51,848 nt of DNA from Planctomycetaceae bacterium (lineage in GTDB: Bacteria > Planctomycetota > Planctomycetia > Pirellulales > Pirellulaceae). The position numbers were made by a program, and so were the translations under genes. Location: NCBI GenBank assembly GCA_947463915.1, contig CANHVO010000010.1:1-51848 (forward strand), given 5' to 3'. Position 1 is the stretch's first letter. Every line of letters begins with the position of its first letter. The notes below the pieces were generated by a model. The model was given only the letters and a program-made list of their open reading frames with translations, made no database searches and was not told the origin of the DNA. Below, piece by piece: positions 40,960-50,132 of the stretch.

Positions 40960-42972
40960 ATGCATCCTTTAGGTTTTTTGCGGGTTACGGCAGCCTCTAC
41001 TCCGACCCATGTTGCCAATCCGGCCGCAAACAGTCGGGCCATTCAAGCTGCGATCAATTTCTTTCCCGATTCCGATGTGATCGTCTTTGGCGAGTTGTGC
41101 TTGAGCGGCTACACCTGCGGCGAATTGTTCACTCAAAACGTGCTCTTGGACTCATGCAAGACAGAATTAATCGCTCTGTCGCTTGCCGTTCAAAGCAAAC
41201 AATTGATAGTCGTCGGCTTGCCCTTCTCGCTTGATGGAAAACTTTTTAACGTCGCAGCGGTACTAGGGAATGGACGAATCCTCGGGATCGTGCCCAAGCA
41301 GCATTTGCCGACATACCAAGAGTTTTATGAGGGACGTTGGTTTCAGTCGGGGGCTGGCAAACGTAATTCGCAAGTAACGTTGACCATCGCTGGCGAGAAT
41401 GTCGTGGTTCCATTTGGAACCGATTTGCTCTTCGAATGTGGTGGCGCAACGGTGGGTGTTGAGATATGCGAAGACCTTTGGGTCCCGATTCCCCCAAGTG
41501 CCTGTCAAGCGATTGCGGGAGCAAATGTGCTGCTCAATTTGTCGGCAAGCAACGAAACGGTTGGCAAGGGCTTCTATCGCAAGCGACTCGTGACAACTCA
41601 GTCGGGGAAGTGCATTGCAGCCTATGCTTATGCAAGCGCAGGACCATCCGAGTCGACCACCGATTTAGTCTTTGGCGCCCACTGCTTGATCGCTGAAAAT
41701 GGTTCGCTACTGGCTGAGTCCGAGCGTATCGGAACAGGGTTAGCCTTAACCGACGCTTCTCGCGCCGATGGGGTTGTCAGTTTCGCGTCCAGCGACATAG
41801 ACCTGGATCGCTTGGAGCACGACCGACGGGTCTTTGGCACAATGCACCAAAGCGTAACCCCGGAGCTCCAGTTCCCATTTCGTCGCGTGCCTTTCGAGTT
41901 GAAAAGGGAGGCGGCGTCCCTCATTCGCTTCATCGATTCGCATCCGTTTGTCCCCCAAAACAAAGCCGAACTCGACGAACGCTGCGACGAGATTTTTGAA
42001 ATTCAATGCGCCGCTTTGGCAAAGCGTGTTTCCATGCTTGGCAAAGATGCTCGCCTATTCATAGGTGTTTCAGGTGGGCTCGATAGCACGTTAGCTCTCA
42101 TCGTTGCGGCCAAGATGTTCGAAGCCATGGGCTGGGATTCGGCTCGCCTGATCGGCGTAACGATGCCCGGGTTTGGCACAACGGATCAGACCAAGAACAA
42201 CGCCACACGACTGATGGAGCTTCTCGGCTTGACGATGGAAACGATCGACATTCGAGAAAGCTGCTTCCGCACTTTTTCGGATCTCAAGCACCAGCCATTT
42301 GGTATTTCGCTCGAGGGAAAAAACTGGCGATCATTGCAAGAGGAACTAGAGCGACTTCCCGACGAAAACCGAAACGATCTTGTCTTCGAAAATGTCCAAG
42401 CCAGAATGCGAACGATGCTGCTCATGAACAAGGGATTCGTGATCGGCACGGGCGACTTGTCCGAGTCGGCTTTGGGTTGGTGTACGTACAATGCCGACCA
42501 CATGTCCATGTACAATGTGAACTGCTCGGTCCCAAAGACTCTGGTACAGTTTCTCGTTCGACATGCAGCAATGAGCCGATTTGATGGCGATGTACGCAAA
42601 GTTTTACTGGATATTGCTGACACTCCGATTTCGCCAGAATTGCTTCCACTCTCAAAAGACAAATCGATGCACCAAAGTACAGAGGGTACGATTGGCCCTT
42701 ATGAGTTGCACGATTTCTTTTTGTATCACTTTGTTCGCGGTGGTGCTTCGCCCAGCAAAATATTGCTTCTGGCCAAACACGCCAAATTCGAACGCGCCTA
42801 TCCGGAAGAAGAGATTGCAAAAGTATTGAATACCTTTTTGCGACGATTCTTTGCAGCCCAGTTCAAGCGAACGTGTGTACCTGACGGCCCCAAAGTGGGA
42901 ACCGTTTCGTTGTCACCGCGCGGCGATTGGCGGATGCCGACCGATGCTGATGCTGCGTTGTGGCTTAAATGA
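40960..42972 (+). CDS. nadE: Glutamine-dependent NAD synthetase
   Basis: 670 residues from ATG at 40960; the longer frame from 40846 overlaps the previous gene and lacks the conserved N-terminus. The N-terminal nitrilase-fold glutaminase has the Glu-Lys-Cys triad (Glu45 in VFGELCLSGY, Lys near 112 in GIVPKQHLPT, Cys170 in GVEICEDLW). The C-terminal synthetase has the ATP-pyrophosphatase loop SGGLDST near 370. It turns nicotinate adenine dinucleotide, glutamine and ATP into NAD in the cytoplasm, the last step of NAD synthesis. Assignment is confident. Confidence 0.96.
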   Translation: MHPLGFLRVTAASTPTHVANPAANSRAIQAAINFFPDSDVIVFGELCLSGYTCGELFTQNVLLDSCKTELIALSLAVQSKQLIVVGLPFSLDGKLFNVAAVLGNGRILGIVPKQHLPTYQEFYEGRWFQSGAGKRNSQVTLTIAGENVVVPFGTDLLFECGGATVGVEICEDLWVPIPPSACQAIAGANVLLNLSASNETVGKGFYRKRLVTTQSGKCIAAYAYASAGPSESTTDLVFGAHCLIAENGSLLAESERIGTGLALTDASRADGVVSFASSDIDLDRLEHDRRVFGTMHQSVTPELQFPFRRVPFELKREAASLIRFIDSHPFVPQNKAELDERCDEIFEIQCAALAKRVSMLGKDARLFIGVSGGLDSTLALIVAAKMFEAMGWDSARLIGVTMPGFGTTDQTKNNATRLMELLGLTMETIDIRESCFRTFSDLKHQPFGISLEGKNWRSLQEELERLPDENRNDLVFENVQARMRTMLLMNKGFVIGTGDLSESALGWCTYNADHMSMYNVNCSVPKTLVQFLVRHAAMSRFDGDVRKVLLDIADTPISPELLPLSKDKSMHQSTEGTIGPYELHDFFLYHFVRGGASPSKILLLAKHAKFERAYPEEEIAKVLNTFLRRFFAAQFKRTCVPDGPKVGTVSLSPRGDWRMPTDADAALWLK

Positions 42973-42980
42973 GCACTCCC

Positions 42981-43098
42981 GTTGGTGTACCGGCTTTAGC
43001 CGGCCGTTGCTGTACCGGCTTCAGCCGGCCGTTGGTGTACCGGCTTCAGCCGGCCGTTGGTGTACCGGCTTCAGCCGGCTAAAGCCGGTACACCAACG
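42981..43098. repeat. 25-bp tandem repeat with inverted terminal copy
   Basis: Four direct units of 25 bp (GTTGGTGTACCGGCTTCAGC plus CGGCC) at 42981, 43006, 43031 and 43056, then an inverted copy ending CACCAACGGG near 43097. The last direct unit and the inverted copy form a hairpin with a 17-bp stem. It lies 8 bp after the nadE stop and may terminate transcription. It is not a CRISPR array: units abut with no spacers. Confidence 0.85.
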
Positions 43099-43248
43099 GG
43101 ACACGAAAGCATCGCAAATGTGAATTTTTGATTGATCTCTTCCGTTTGTTACTGTCTTCTTGGACAAGCAACTAGGCAACATGGTGGGTTGACTTAGAAT
43201 GGAGACCACGGTCTCTCGTCGTTCCCTTCCGTTTTATTTCGCAACTTC

Positions 43249-44940
43249 ATGAACTATCGAAACTACTCGCTGGCCTTAACGGCCCTTTCTCTTTTGGTTT
43301 GTTCCAACCTAGCAGCACAGGAAAAAACAGCAGAAAAAGTTGCGGAGAAAACGGACAGCCCAAAAATCCCAACTCCAGAGGAGATGGCCTCGTTCGATCG
43401 AATCGCACGACTGCAGGCAGAGGCGATTGCGTCCAGGACTGCAAGTTGGGGACACTGGGGAAACCGCCCTAGCAGCTACAACGCTTGGACAAACCACTCC
43501 AATCGACTTATTCCTGTCTACGTTTTTGGCGGATCGTTCGATAGCTATATGGGGGCCGGGAGCATCTACCGAGATTCGGCGAGGCTTGAAAGTTTGTTTG
43601 GTCGGCTGCCGACCAATACAGTTCGAGCAGATGCTCCCTATGCCGATCAAACAGATGTGTATCGATTGCAACGCACAGCCACCGAAACACTTGGAAAGAA
43701 GTACGTTTTCCTAGTTGTATTTGACGGAATGGATTGGCAAACCACCAAGGCTGCTGCCGTCTACAAGTCAAACAAGGTTGGATACACAGAAGGCAAAGGA
43801 ACTGGCCTACTGTTTCAAGACTACAGCAAATGCAAAACGGACTTCGGTTATGTTGTCACGTCACCTTATGGCGATGAAGTCGAAACGGATGTCGATGCTC
43901 AATTGAACACGAAACCGGTAACCAAATTCGGCGGCTATGATTCTCGATTGGCAGGGTCGTTTCCGTGGCAAACGGAAATTGATACCGAGTACCCGATCGG
44001 CCGATCGAAGATTTCAGAACATGCATATACCGATTCATCATCGTCTGCTACATCGCTAACGGCGGGTATCAAGACAATCAACGGTGCTCTCAACTTGGAC
44101 TACAAACTCAATCCAGTCGAAACGATTGGGCAATGGTTGCAGAGGACCAAGGGGTTTGCCGTGGGAACCGTGACAAGCGTTCCGATTAGCCATGCCACGC
44201 CAGCTGCAGCGTATGCTCATAATGTTAGCCGCGATGATTATCAGGACTTGACTCGCGATATGCTTGGCCTGCCAAGCGTGTCGCACAGATCAACACCACT
44301 GCCAGGACTCGATGTTGTTCTGGGAGGTGGCTATGGCGAGGAGACAGCAGACGGAAAAGGCCAAGGCCAAAACTTCATCGCGGGCAATCGATACTTGGCT
44401 GACGAAGACCGCAAGCTCGTGGATGTCAGCACCGGAAATCCGTCCGCAAAGTACGTGGTGGCTCAGCGGACACCTGGAACAAAGGGCGCCGCGTTGTTAG
44501 CTGAGGCAACCAAAAAAGCAGTAGCGGACAAGAAGCGTCTACTTGGGTTCTTCGGTGTCAAGAAGGGGCACTTGCCGTTTCGAACCGCCGACGGTGACTA
44601 CAAACCGGTATTGGATGTAAAGGACGCGGAAGTCTATTCGCAGGCAGACCTAGACGAAAACCCGACGTTGGCCGATATGACCCAAGCCGCCATCGACGTT
44701 CTGCAAGAAGACAAGGACGGGTTCTGGTTGATGGTCGAAGCAGGCGACGTCGACTGGGCCAATCACAGCAACAACATCGACAATTCGATCGGTGCTGTTC
44801 TGAGCGGAGAGTTAGCGCTCGAGAAAATTTTTGGTTGGATCGATGCTCGCAATGCATGGGAAGAATCGCTCGTGATCGTAACCTCGGACCATGGTCATTA
44901 TCTGCATTTGCTGCAACCGGAAGTTCTGACGAGCAAGTAG
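43249..44940 (+). CDS. Exported alkaline phosphatase
   Basis: 563 residues. An N-terminal signal peptide (NYSLALTALSLLVCSNLAAQ) suggests export. PhoA-type motifs: FDGMDWQTTK, then YTDSSSSATSLTAG with Ser263 as the phosphorylated nucleophile, VTSVPISHATPAAAYAH, DVDWANHSNN and TSDHGHYLH for the remaining zinc ligands. This family hydrolyses phosphate monoesters in the periplasm to scavenge phosphate. ATG at 43249, after a 25-bp repeat array. Its stop is 2 bp from the stop of the convergent BON-domain gene. Confidence 0.93.
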   Translation: MNYRNYSLALTALSLLVCSNLAAQEKTAEKVAEKTDSPKIPTPEEMASFDRIARLQAEAIASRTASWGHWGNRPSSYNAWTNHSNRLIPVYVFGGSFDSYMGAGSIYRDSARLESLFGRLPTNTVRADAPYADQTDVYRLQRTATETLGKKYVFLVVFDGMDWQTTKAAAVYKSNKVGYTEGKGTGLLFQDYSKCKTDFGYVVTSPYGDEVETDVDAQLNTKPVTKFGGYDSRLAGSFPWQTEIDTEYPIGRSKISEHAYTDSSSSATSLTAGIKTINGALNLDYKLNPVETIGQWLQRTKGFAVGTVTSVPISHATPAAAYAHNVSRDDYQDLTRDMLGLPSVSHRSTPLPGLDVVLGGGYGEETADGKGQGQNFIAGNRYLADEDRKLVDVSTGNPSAKYVVAQRTPGTKGAALLAEATKKAVADKKRLLGFFGVKKGHLPFRTADGDYKPVLDVKDAEVYSQADLDENPTLADMTQAAIDVLQEDKDGFWLMVEAGDVDWANHSNNIDNSIGAVLSGELALEKIFGWIDARNAWEESLVIVTSDHGHYLHLLQPEVLTSK

Positions 44941-44942
44941 GG

Positions 44943-45218
44943 TCAGCAAACATGGATTTTGTTTGCTGCAATCGTTTCCCCTGATACCTTTGTCGCCACG
45001 TGTTGAGCGAGTTGTTTGCTATGGTAGGAACCTACTGTCCCTTCCAAAATCAACCCATTATCCAACATCGTCACACGAAGATCGCCTACGCTAAAGCCGA
45101 ATTGCGATTTCAATATTGCATCAATTTTGCCTGTCAGTTCATCTAAATCCGTTCGAAAATCCTGCGAACGCGAGTGGACGATTTCCGGTCTAGCGGTAAT
45201 CAGGCTTGCTTCAATCAT
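44943..45218 (-). CDS. BON-domain protein
   Basis: 91 residues. A BON domain is visible from about residue 30 to the end (FGFSVGDLRVTMLDNGLILE, then GTVGSYHSKQLAQHVATKV). BON domains are small alpha/beta folds that bind phospholipid or act in envelope-stress proteins, often after a signal peptide; none is obvious here. ATG at 45218 overlaps the stop of the upstream histidine phosphatase by 4 bases (ATGA), so the two are translationally coupled. Confidence 0.85.
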   Translation of the reverse strand: MIEASLITARPEIVHSRSQDFRTDLDELTGKIDAILKSQFGFSVGDLRVTMLDNGLILEGTVGSYHSKQLAQHVATKVSGETIAANKIHVC

Positions 45219-45925
45219 CGTGGCACAACCAGTTCCCCGCCTTCGTTTTCCCAGCGTTCGATGGCTTTTCGCTTCGCCGCGTCACACGCGACCGACGCAA
45301 CGCCCCAACGTGGTCGTTTCAAAGTTGCGATTGATTCTTGTGAAGTAGAGTTCCATTGCAAAATCGCTGGTGCGTCCTCGTCGTTGTGTTGATAGCTGAG
45401 AATGCTCAGCGATGCCGTATTCAAGAGAAAGCGTTCCGCAATTTCCACAGGCAGACCGATCCATCTCGCGCCGAAAACGCGGCCAAAATGACCGTGTGTG
45501 AACAAGGCGATATCACCATTGAGTTTTCGAAGCTTTGCAATAACGCGATCGACTCGGTTCGAGATTTGCATCGGCGATTCGCCGCTGGGACATCCATCCC
45601 GAAATAGATTCCAACCAGGGCGTACGCTGTCGATTTCACTGTGCGTTTGGCCTTCATAGTCGCCGTTGTCCCATTCTGTTATCTCCGGCTCGATTTCAGC
45701 TTTTTCTCCAAAGCCTGCGGACTGGCATGTTTGCAACGCGCGCCGTAGTGGGCTAACGAAGACATGCTGAAATGAAACTCCTTGAATTTGTTCTCGCAAC
45801 CGAACCGCCTCAGTCTTTCCATTGGCCGTAAGTGAGATGTCGGCGCGCCCGGTGTGTTGACCTGACACAGACCATTCCGTTTCGCCATGGCGCATCAGGT
45901 AGATGTTCGGGAGTCGTCGAAACAT
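45215..45925 (-). CDS. Histidine phosphatase (phosphoglycerate-mutase-like)
   Basis: 236 residues from ATG at 45925; an in-frame start at 46051 adds a hydrophobic, non-conserved tail. The family signature RHGE occurs as LMRHGETEWS (about residue 12), with SPLRRALQTCQ and a second catalytic His in IALFTHGHFGRV (about 160). Typical substrates are phosphosugars or phosphate esters (cobalamin, phosphoglycerate, AMP/SixA-like types). The substrate here is unknown. It is co-transcribed with the BON-domain gene. Confidence 0.9.
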   Translation of the reverse strand: MFRRLPNIYLMRHGETEWSVSGQHTGRADISLTANGKTEAVRLREQIQGVSFQHVFVSPLRRALQTCQSAGFGEKAEIEPEITEWDNGDYEGQTHSEIDSVRPGWNLFRDGCPSGESPMQISNRVDRVIAKLRKLNGDIALFTHGHFGRVFGARWIGLPVEIAERFLLNTASLSILSYQHNDEDAPAILQWNSTSQESIATLKRPRWGVASVACDAAKRKAIERWENEGGELVVPR

Positions 45926-46150
45926 GGTGATTTCATTCAAAAATGATTGGATTGACAAAACAGGGCACACAAGCCAAATAGTAGGAGCAATTCGCGGACC
46001 GTTGCGTAGTGAATTGAATCTTAAGCACGTCGCCAAAAGTTTTCGGGGCAAAAGAACAAATCAGTCGCATAGCGTCAACCTTCTCACTACCAATATCTTT
46101 TTGACTTTGCTCCTCCCTTCCCACCTTTTTGGGAACGCTATGAAGTATTT

Positions 46151-46221
46151 TGTAGCGAAACTCGTCAAGAGTTTCGGTGGATTATGCAATACAGCCGAGA
46201 GTCTTGACGACTTTCGCTACA
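46151..46221. repeat. Palindromic repeat family C, complete copy (opposite orientation)
   Basis: 71 bp running from TGTAGCGAAA to TTTCGCTACA, four mismatches from the reverse complement of 27595-27665. It is flanked on the right by GAAAAGCCTG then GCTTCACAGCG, also related to the family C flank. The rest of 45926-46273 shows no gene. Confidence 0.88.
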
Positions 46222-46273
46222 GAAAAGCCTGTTTTCAGCAGAGGAAAATGCTTCACAGCGCTTTGAATGCTTC

Positions 46274-47134
46274 TCACTCAAAGCGAGGAATTTCGGCAAA
46301 TGAGAACACGATGACTTCTTCGCCGGTCACCGTACTAATGTCGTGATGCATGCTTCGCACTTTTACTCCTACTGCCTCGTAGACCAAAGACTCCAACATA
46401 GGGCGAGCTAATTCCAATAGTTGCTTACGTGTCTGCTTGATCAGATCACGCCCTTTTTCCGGTGTCGCCGTTTTGCCAAGTTGCCGCTCCGCTAGCGTCA
46501 ATACGCTGCGAATGCGAACCACCAGCAGATCCTTGATAAAGTGGATTTGCACTTGGTTTGAACGCCAGCCCAAATACTCTTCCTGAAAGCGAATGATGCC
46601 GTCGCAAATGGCAGCTTCGCTTTCGGTTTGGGTCAGCGATTTGGATTCTCGATCACTCCGGATTTTGCGCGCCTCGTCGATGGGAAGTCGATTCTCCAAC
46701 GCTTGATTTGGTCGACCTTTTGGCGCTTTCCGTGAACGGACAGCCGTACCTGAGCTTAGTTCTACGCTAGCGAGGACCGCCTTGATTTCGTCTAAAGCTG
46801 CTGGCTTAGTCAAAACCAAATCGCACCCTGCCTTCATCGCAAGCACCTTGTGGCGTTCATCCTTAAGCCCTGTGATGGCTGCGATTTTGGTTTGCTTGAA
46901 CGCCGGGATGCGACGCAACTGAGTAGCCAAGTCGCAGCCGTCGATGTCGGGCATCACCAAATCGATGAGCATCAAGTCGGGCTGAAAAGCGTTTGCAACG
47001 TCGAGGGCTTGGATTCCGCCATACGTCACATGCACTTGATTCCCGAGCGCTTCGACGAGCAACCCAAGCGCGTCGGCTCCATCGCGATTGTCGTCGACAA
47101 TGAGCACGCGCAGCGGTTTTTCGACGGTTGACAT
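46274..47134 (-). CDS. Response regulator fused to DUF2294
   Basis: 286 residues. Residues about 6-125 are a receiver domain: LRVLIVDDNRDGADALG (Asp pair), phospho-acceptor Asp58 in PDLMLIDLVMPDIDG, and Lys in DLVLTKPAA. Residues about 160-286 match DUF2294: IRFQEEYLGWRSNQVQIHFI, LARPMLESLVYEAVGVKV, and the closing SMHHDISTVTGEEVIVFSF. DUF2294 is a conserved domain of unknown function; there is no DNA-binding domain. The fusion suggests phosphorylation controls it. It is downstream of two hybrid kinases on the same strand (247-bp gap), so they are probable partners. Confidence 0.87.
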   Translation of the reverse strand: MSTVEKPLRVLIVDDNRDGADALGLLVEALGNQVHVTYGGIQALDVANAFQPDLMLIDLVMPDIDGCDLATQLRRIPAFKQTKIAAITGLKDERHKVLAMKAGCDLVLTKPAALDEIKAVLASVELSSGTAVRSRKAPKGRPNQALENRLPIDEARKIRSDRESKSLTQTESEAAICDGIIRFQEEYLGWRSNQVQIHFIKDLLVVRIRSVLTLAERQLGKTATPEKGRDLIKQTRKQLLELARPMLESLVYEAVGVKVRSMHHDISTVTGEEVIVFSFAEIPRFE

Positions 47135-47381
47135 AGTTTTTCAGTTCTCATTTGCGTTTCATCTCCCTTTTCAAACTGCCGGGCCGTTGGCCCTTTCAAT
47201 TCCTGCTTGTTTGGCCCCAGCCCTTCAGGCTGGGCTATGCAAACGAACGGGGCATTGCCCCTAAAACGAAATAGTGCATCTTCAAAACTTTTGCGTCGTG
47301 CTGGGGTGTTTTCCATTGAGGACGATTCAAGGTCACTCTCGGCAAGAGCGACCCAACCTAAGTGCAATCCACGTACCATTT
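47135..47381. repeat. Hairpin repeats between the response regulator and hybrid kinase genes
   Basis: Three hairpins: GGGCC-GTT-GGCCC (47181-47193), CCCAGCC-CTTCA-GGCTGGG (47216-47234) and GGGGC-ATT-GCCCC (47249-47261). The first two lie near GGCCC-rich spacing. No gene is evident. Confidence 0.7.
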
Positions 47382-50132
47382 TTACTTCATCGCAATACGA
47401 TTTTTTTGTTTCGATGCCGTAGCCAGTATCTCGCTTACTTGTTCGAGTCTCGCTGGCTTGACGAGATGGTGGTTGAAACCGGATTGGGCTGAGAGCGCGC
47501 GGTCGGTATCTTGTCCATAGCCCGTCAATGCAACCAAGATCACATCCTTACCTCCCGGTTGCAGTCGTATGCGTTTCGCTACTTCGTAGCCATTGAGCCC
47601 AGGCAGGCCGATGTCAAGCAGAACGACATCCGGGCTATTTTCACTGGCTACCTGCACTGCGGTTAAGCCATCGTTTGCAGAAAAGACCTCGTGCCCAGAT
47701 GCCCTCAGCAGGATGGAAAAACTGAGCACAGTATCTGCGTTATCATCGACCACCAAGACTCGCAACGGACGAATAACTTCGGGGTTGTCGATGTCGGCAA
47801 TCGGAACCGCATCGTCCAACTCGACGGACAGAAATGGGAGTCGGACAACAAACTCACTTCCTTGCCCAAGCGAACTTTTTACCTCCACTCGTCCTCCGTG
47901 CAGTTCCGTCAATCGTTGAACAAGTGCAAGCCCGATACCGAGCCCTCCCTGAGATCGATCGAGAGATCGTTCTGCTTGCGTAAAGAGATCGAATATCTTT
48001 GGTAAAAGAGATGGCGAGATCCCAACTCCCGTATCGCGAACTCGCAACACACATTCTTGCTCTTCGACGAGAACACTCAACGCAATTTGTCCCCCAATCT
48101 CGGTATACTTGGCGGCGTTGGTGAGGAGATTCACGACCACCTGTTCCAACCTCGCAGCATCTGCGTTGAGCCAAATAGTCTCTTTGGGAATAGATACGAC
48201 TAGCTCGTGCTTGCGCTGATTGATCAATGGGCGAGAGGTTTCAATGGCACCCTCAACGATGCCACGAATAGCAACTCGTTCCTGTCGGAGTTGGACCCGC
48301 CCGGTCGTGATACGAGACACTTCCAATAAGTCGTCGACCAAATGCTGTAGATGCCCGACTTGGCGTTCGATGATGCCTCTCGCTTGCTTTTGAAGAGAGC
48401 TTTCGACTCCACTCGGTAGGCCGAGCAGTTGGACTGCGTTGGCAATGGGCGCGAGGGGGCTTCGCAATTCGTGACTCAGCATTGCCAAAAACTCATCTTT
48501 GCGACGGTGCAAATCGGATAGCTCTGCTGCCTGCGCCAGCATCTGTTTCTCGAGTTTTCTTCGCTCGGAAATGTCCCGTATGTTGCATTGGATCACGGGA
48601 TTCAGTCCCTCTTCGTATTTATTGGCAACCATTTCCACCGGATGTTTGTTTCCGTGTCGATCTTCCAATGGAAGCCCTTCGTATCGAATCGAACCTTCTT
48701 CGTCTAATCGTTGCATTGCCAGTACGCTGGCTTGTTTGTCTTTGAGGAAACCAATCTCCCAAAGCTCCTTGCCCAAAAAATATTCGGCAGGGTAGTCGAG
48801 CAATGATGTCAGAAACGGATTTGCGTGCGTGATCTTGTGTGTCGTCGCATCCAGAATGAGAATTCCATCATGTGCTGCTTCGAAGAGCCGCCTAAAGCGA
48901 ATTTCAGAGTCCTCGAGCTTTAAAGCAATATTCTTTTCGGACGTCACGTCAAACACCGCAAGCATCGCGCGAACGGGATGACGATTGCTCCCCTCCCCCT
49001 CGAAATAGATTTGCTTACGAACTCGCAACCAATGCACATCGCCATTGGGCCAAACGACTCGGTGGTCCATCGCAAACCAGCCAGGTCCCTCGGGCGACAG
49101 CGAATCGGCGATTCGAACCGCCAACTCGGCCTGGTCGTCTGGATGAAACGTCGCATGTACCGTCTTACGCGGTACTACAAGAAAGTTTTGAGCTAAACCA
49201 AACAGTCTCGCCGCGTCTGCTGATAGATGATTTAGTCCAGTTTTGTAATCTACCTCTGCCAGCGCCAAACCCGCAATTTCAACTCCCAACGCCAGTCTCG
49301 ATTCACTTTCATGAATCGCCTTTTCGCTGAGAACGCGATCAGAGATATCCCGGATGGAACTGGAGATCAGTACGCCGCTATCCAGAACGATCGGACTCAA
49401 TGCAATCTCGACAGGAAACTCGCTACCATCTTTCCGGACGGCGGTGAGTTGACGCCCTTTACCCATTTTCCGAGCAAGCGGCCGCACCGTGAACTCCTCC
49501 CGCAATTGCACGTGATGAGCGCGAGCACTTGCTGGAATGAGGATCTCAACTCTGTTGCCAATCAGCTCGCTCGACTTATAACCAAACAGCCGTTGTGTTT
49601 CTGCGTTTACCAAAACGATCTTTCCGAGTTGATCAACAATGACCATAGCATCTGGGGCAGACTCCAGGAGCGATCGAAATTTTTCTTCGCTTTCTTTCAA
49701 AGCAAACTCGTACTTTTTGCGATCGGTCAGCATGGTAAAGCGGTCGATTGCATTGTCGATTGCGTAAGTAAGGTTTTCCGCAGTGATGGAATCCTTTTGT
49801 AAATAATCTTGCGCGCCTTTTCGCAACAGTTCTTTTCCCAGCAAACGATCTGAGCCAGTGAGTACCACAATGGGGCACGGCAGCAATTCATGACCATCGG
49901 ACAAAGCAGATAGCATCGCACTCGCATCTAAATCCGGCATTTGGCTGTCCAGTAGGATGCAGTCAAATGGTGTGTTGGAAGTCTCCCGAACTTGCTCCAA
50001 CGCGGTCGTGCCCAGCGCCGCCTCGTAGAACTCGTATTGACGATCTGAACCGCTCAGAATCAATTTCTGCAAGTTGGCTCGAGAGACGGGATTTTCTTCG
50101 ACTATCAGTATTCTGCGAAGGCTCTTTGTCAT
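47382..50132 (-). CDS. Hybrid histidine kinase (REC-PAS-PAS-PAS-HisKA-HATPase-REC)
   Basis: 916 residues. N-terminal REC with Asp62 (DCILLDSQMPDLDA) and Lys in GAQDYLQKD; three PAS domains at about 145-270 (SAPDAMVIVDQLGKIVLVNA), 280-405 (with WPNGDVHWLRVRK) and 410-535; HisKA with His554 in MLSHELRSPLAP; HATPase with NLLTNAAKY, DTGVGISP, GGLGIGLALV; C-terminal REC with Asp840 (LLDIGLPGLNG). No membrane segment, so it is cytoplasmic. The signal sensed by the PAS domains is unknown. Its start overlaps the stop of the next paralogous kinase (ATGA), so both are one operon. Confidence 0.95.
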   Translation of the reverse strand: MTKSLRRILIVEENPVSRANLQKLILSGSDRQYEFYEAALGTTALEQVRETSNTPFDCILLDSQMPDLDASAMLSALSDGHELLPCPIVVLTGSDRLLGKELLRKGAQDYLQKDSITAENLTYAIDNAIDRFTMLTDRKKYEFALKESEEKFRSLLESAPDAMVIVDQLGKIVLVNAETQRLFGYKSSELIGNRVEILIPASARAHHVQLREEFTVRPLARKMGKGRQLTAVRKDGSEFPVEIALSPIVLDSGVLISSSIRDISDRVLSEKAIHESESRLALGVEIAGLALAEVDYKTGLNHLSADAARLFGLAQNFLVVPRKTVHATFHPDDQAELAVRIADSLSPEGPGWFAMDHRVVWPNGDVHWLRVRKQIYFEGEGSNRHPVRAMLAVFDVTSEKNIALKLEDSEIRFRRLFEAAHDGILILDATTHKITHANPFLTSLLDYPAEYFLGKELWEIGFLKDKQASVLAMQRLDEEGSIRYEGLPLEDRHGNKHPVEMVANKYEEGLNPVIQCNIRDISERRKLEKQMLAQAAELSDLHRRKDEFLAMLSHELRSPLAPIANAVQLLGLPSGVESSLQKQARGIIERQVGHLQHLVDDLLEVSRITTGRVQLRQERVAIRGIVEGAIETSRPLINQRKHELVVSIPKETIWLNADAARLEQVVVNLLTNAAKYTEIGGQIALSVLVEEQECVLRVRDTGVGISPSLLPKIFDLFTQAERSLDRSQGGLGIGLALVQRLTELHGGRVEVKSSLGQGSEFVVRLPFLSVELDDAVPIADIDNPEVIRPLRVLVVDDNADTVLSFSILLRASGHEVFSANDGLTAVQVASENSPDVVLLDIGLPGLNGYEVAKRIRLQPGGKDVILVALTGYGQDTDRALSAQSGFNHHLVKPARLEQVSEILATASKQKNRIAMK

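Noticed and set aside
42981-43098. CRISPR-like array
   Set aside because: Units abut directly with no unique spacers, and no cas genes are present.
45903-46346. A 147-residue plus-strand reading frame
   Set aside because: It overlaps the histidine phosphatase start, the family C repeat and the REC-DUF2294 end; its sequence is low-confidence shadow coding.
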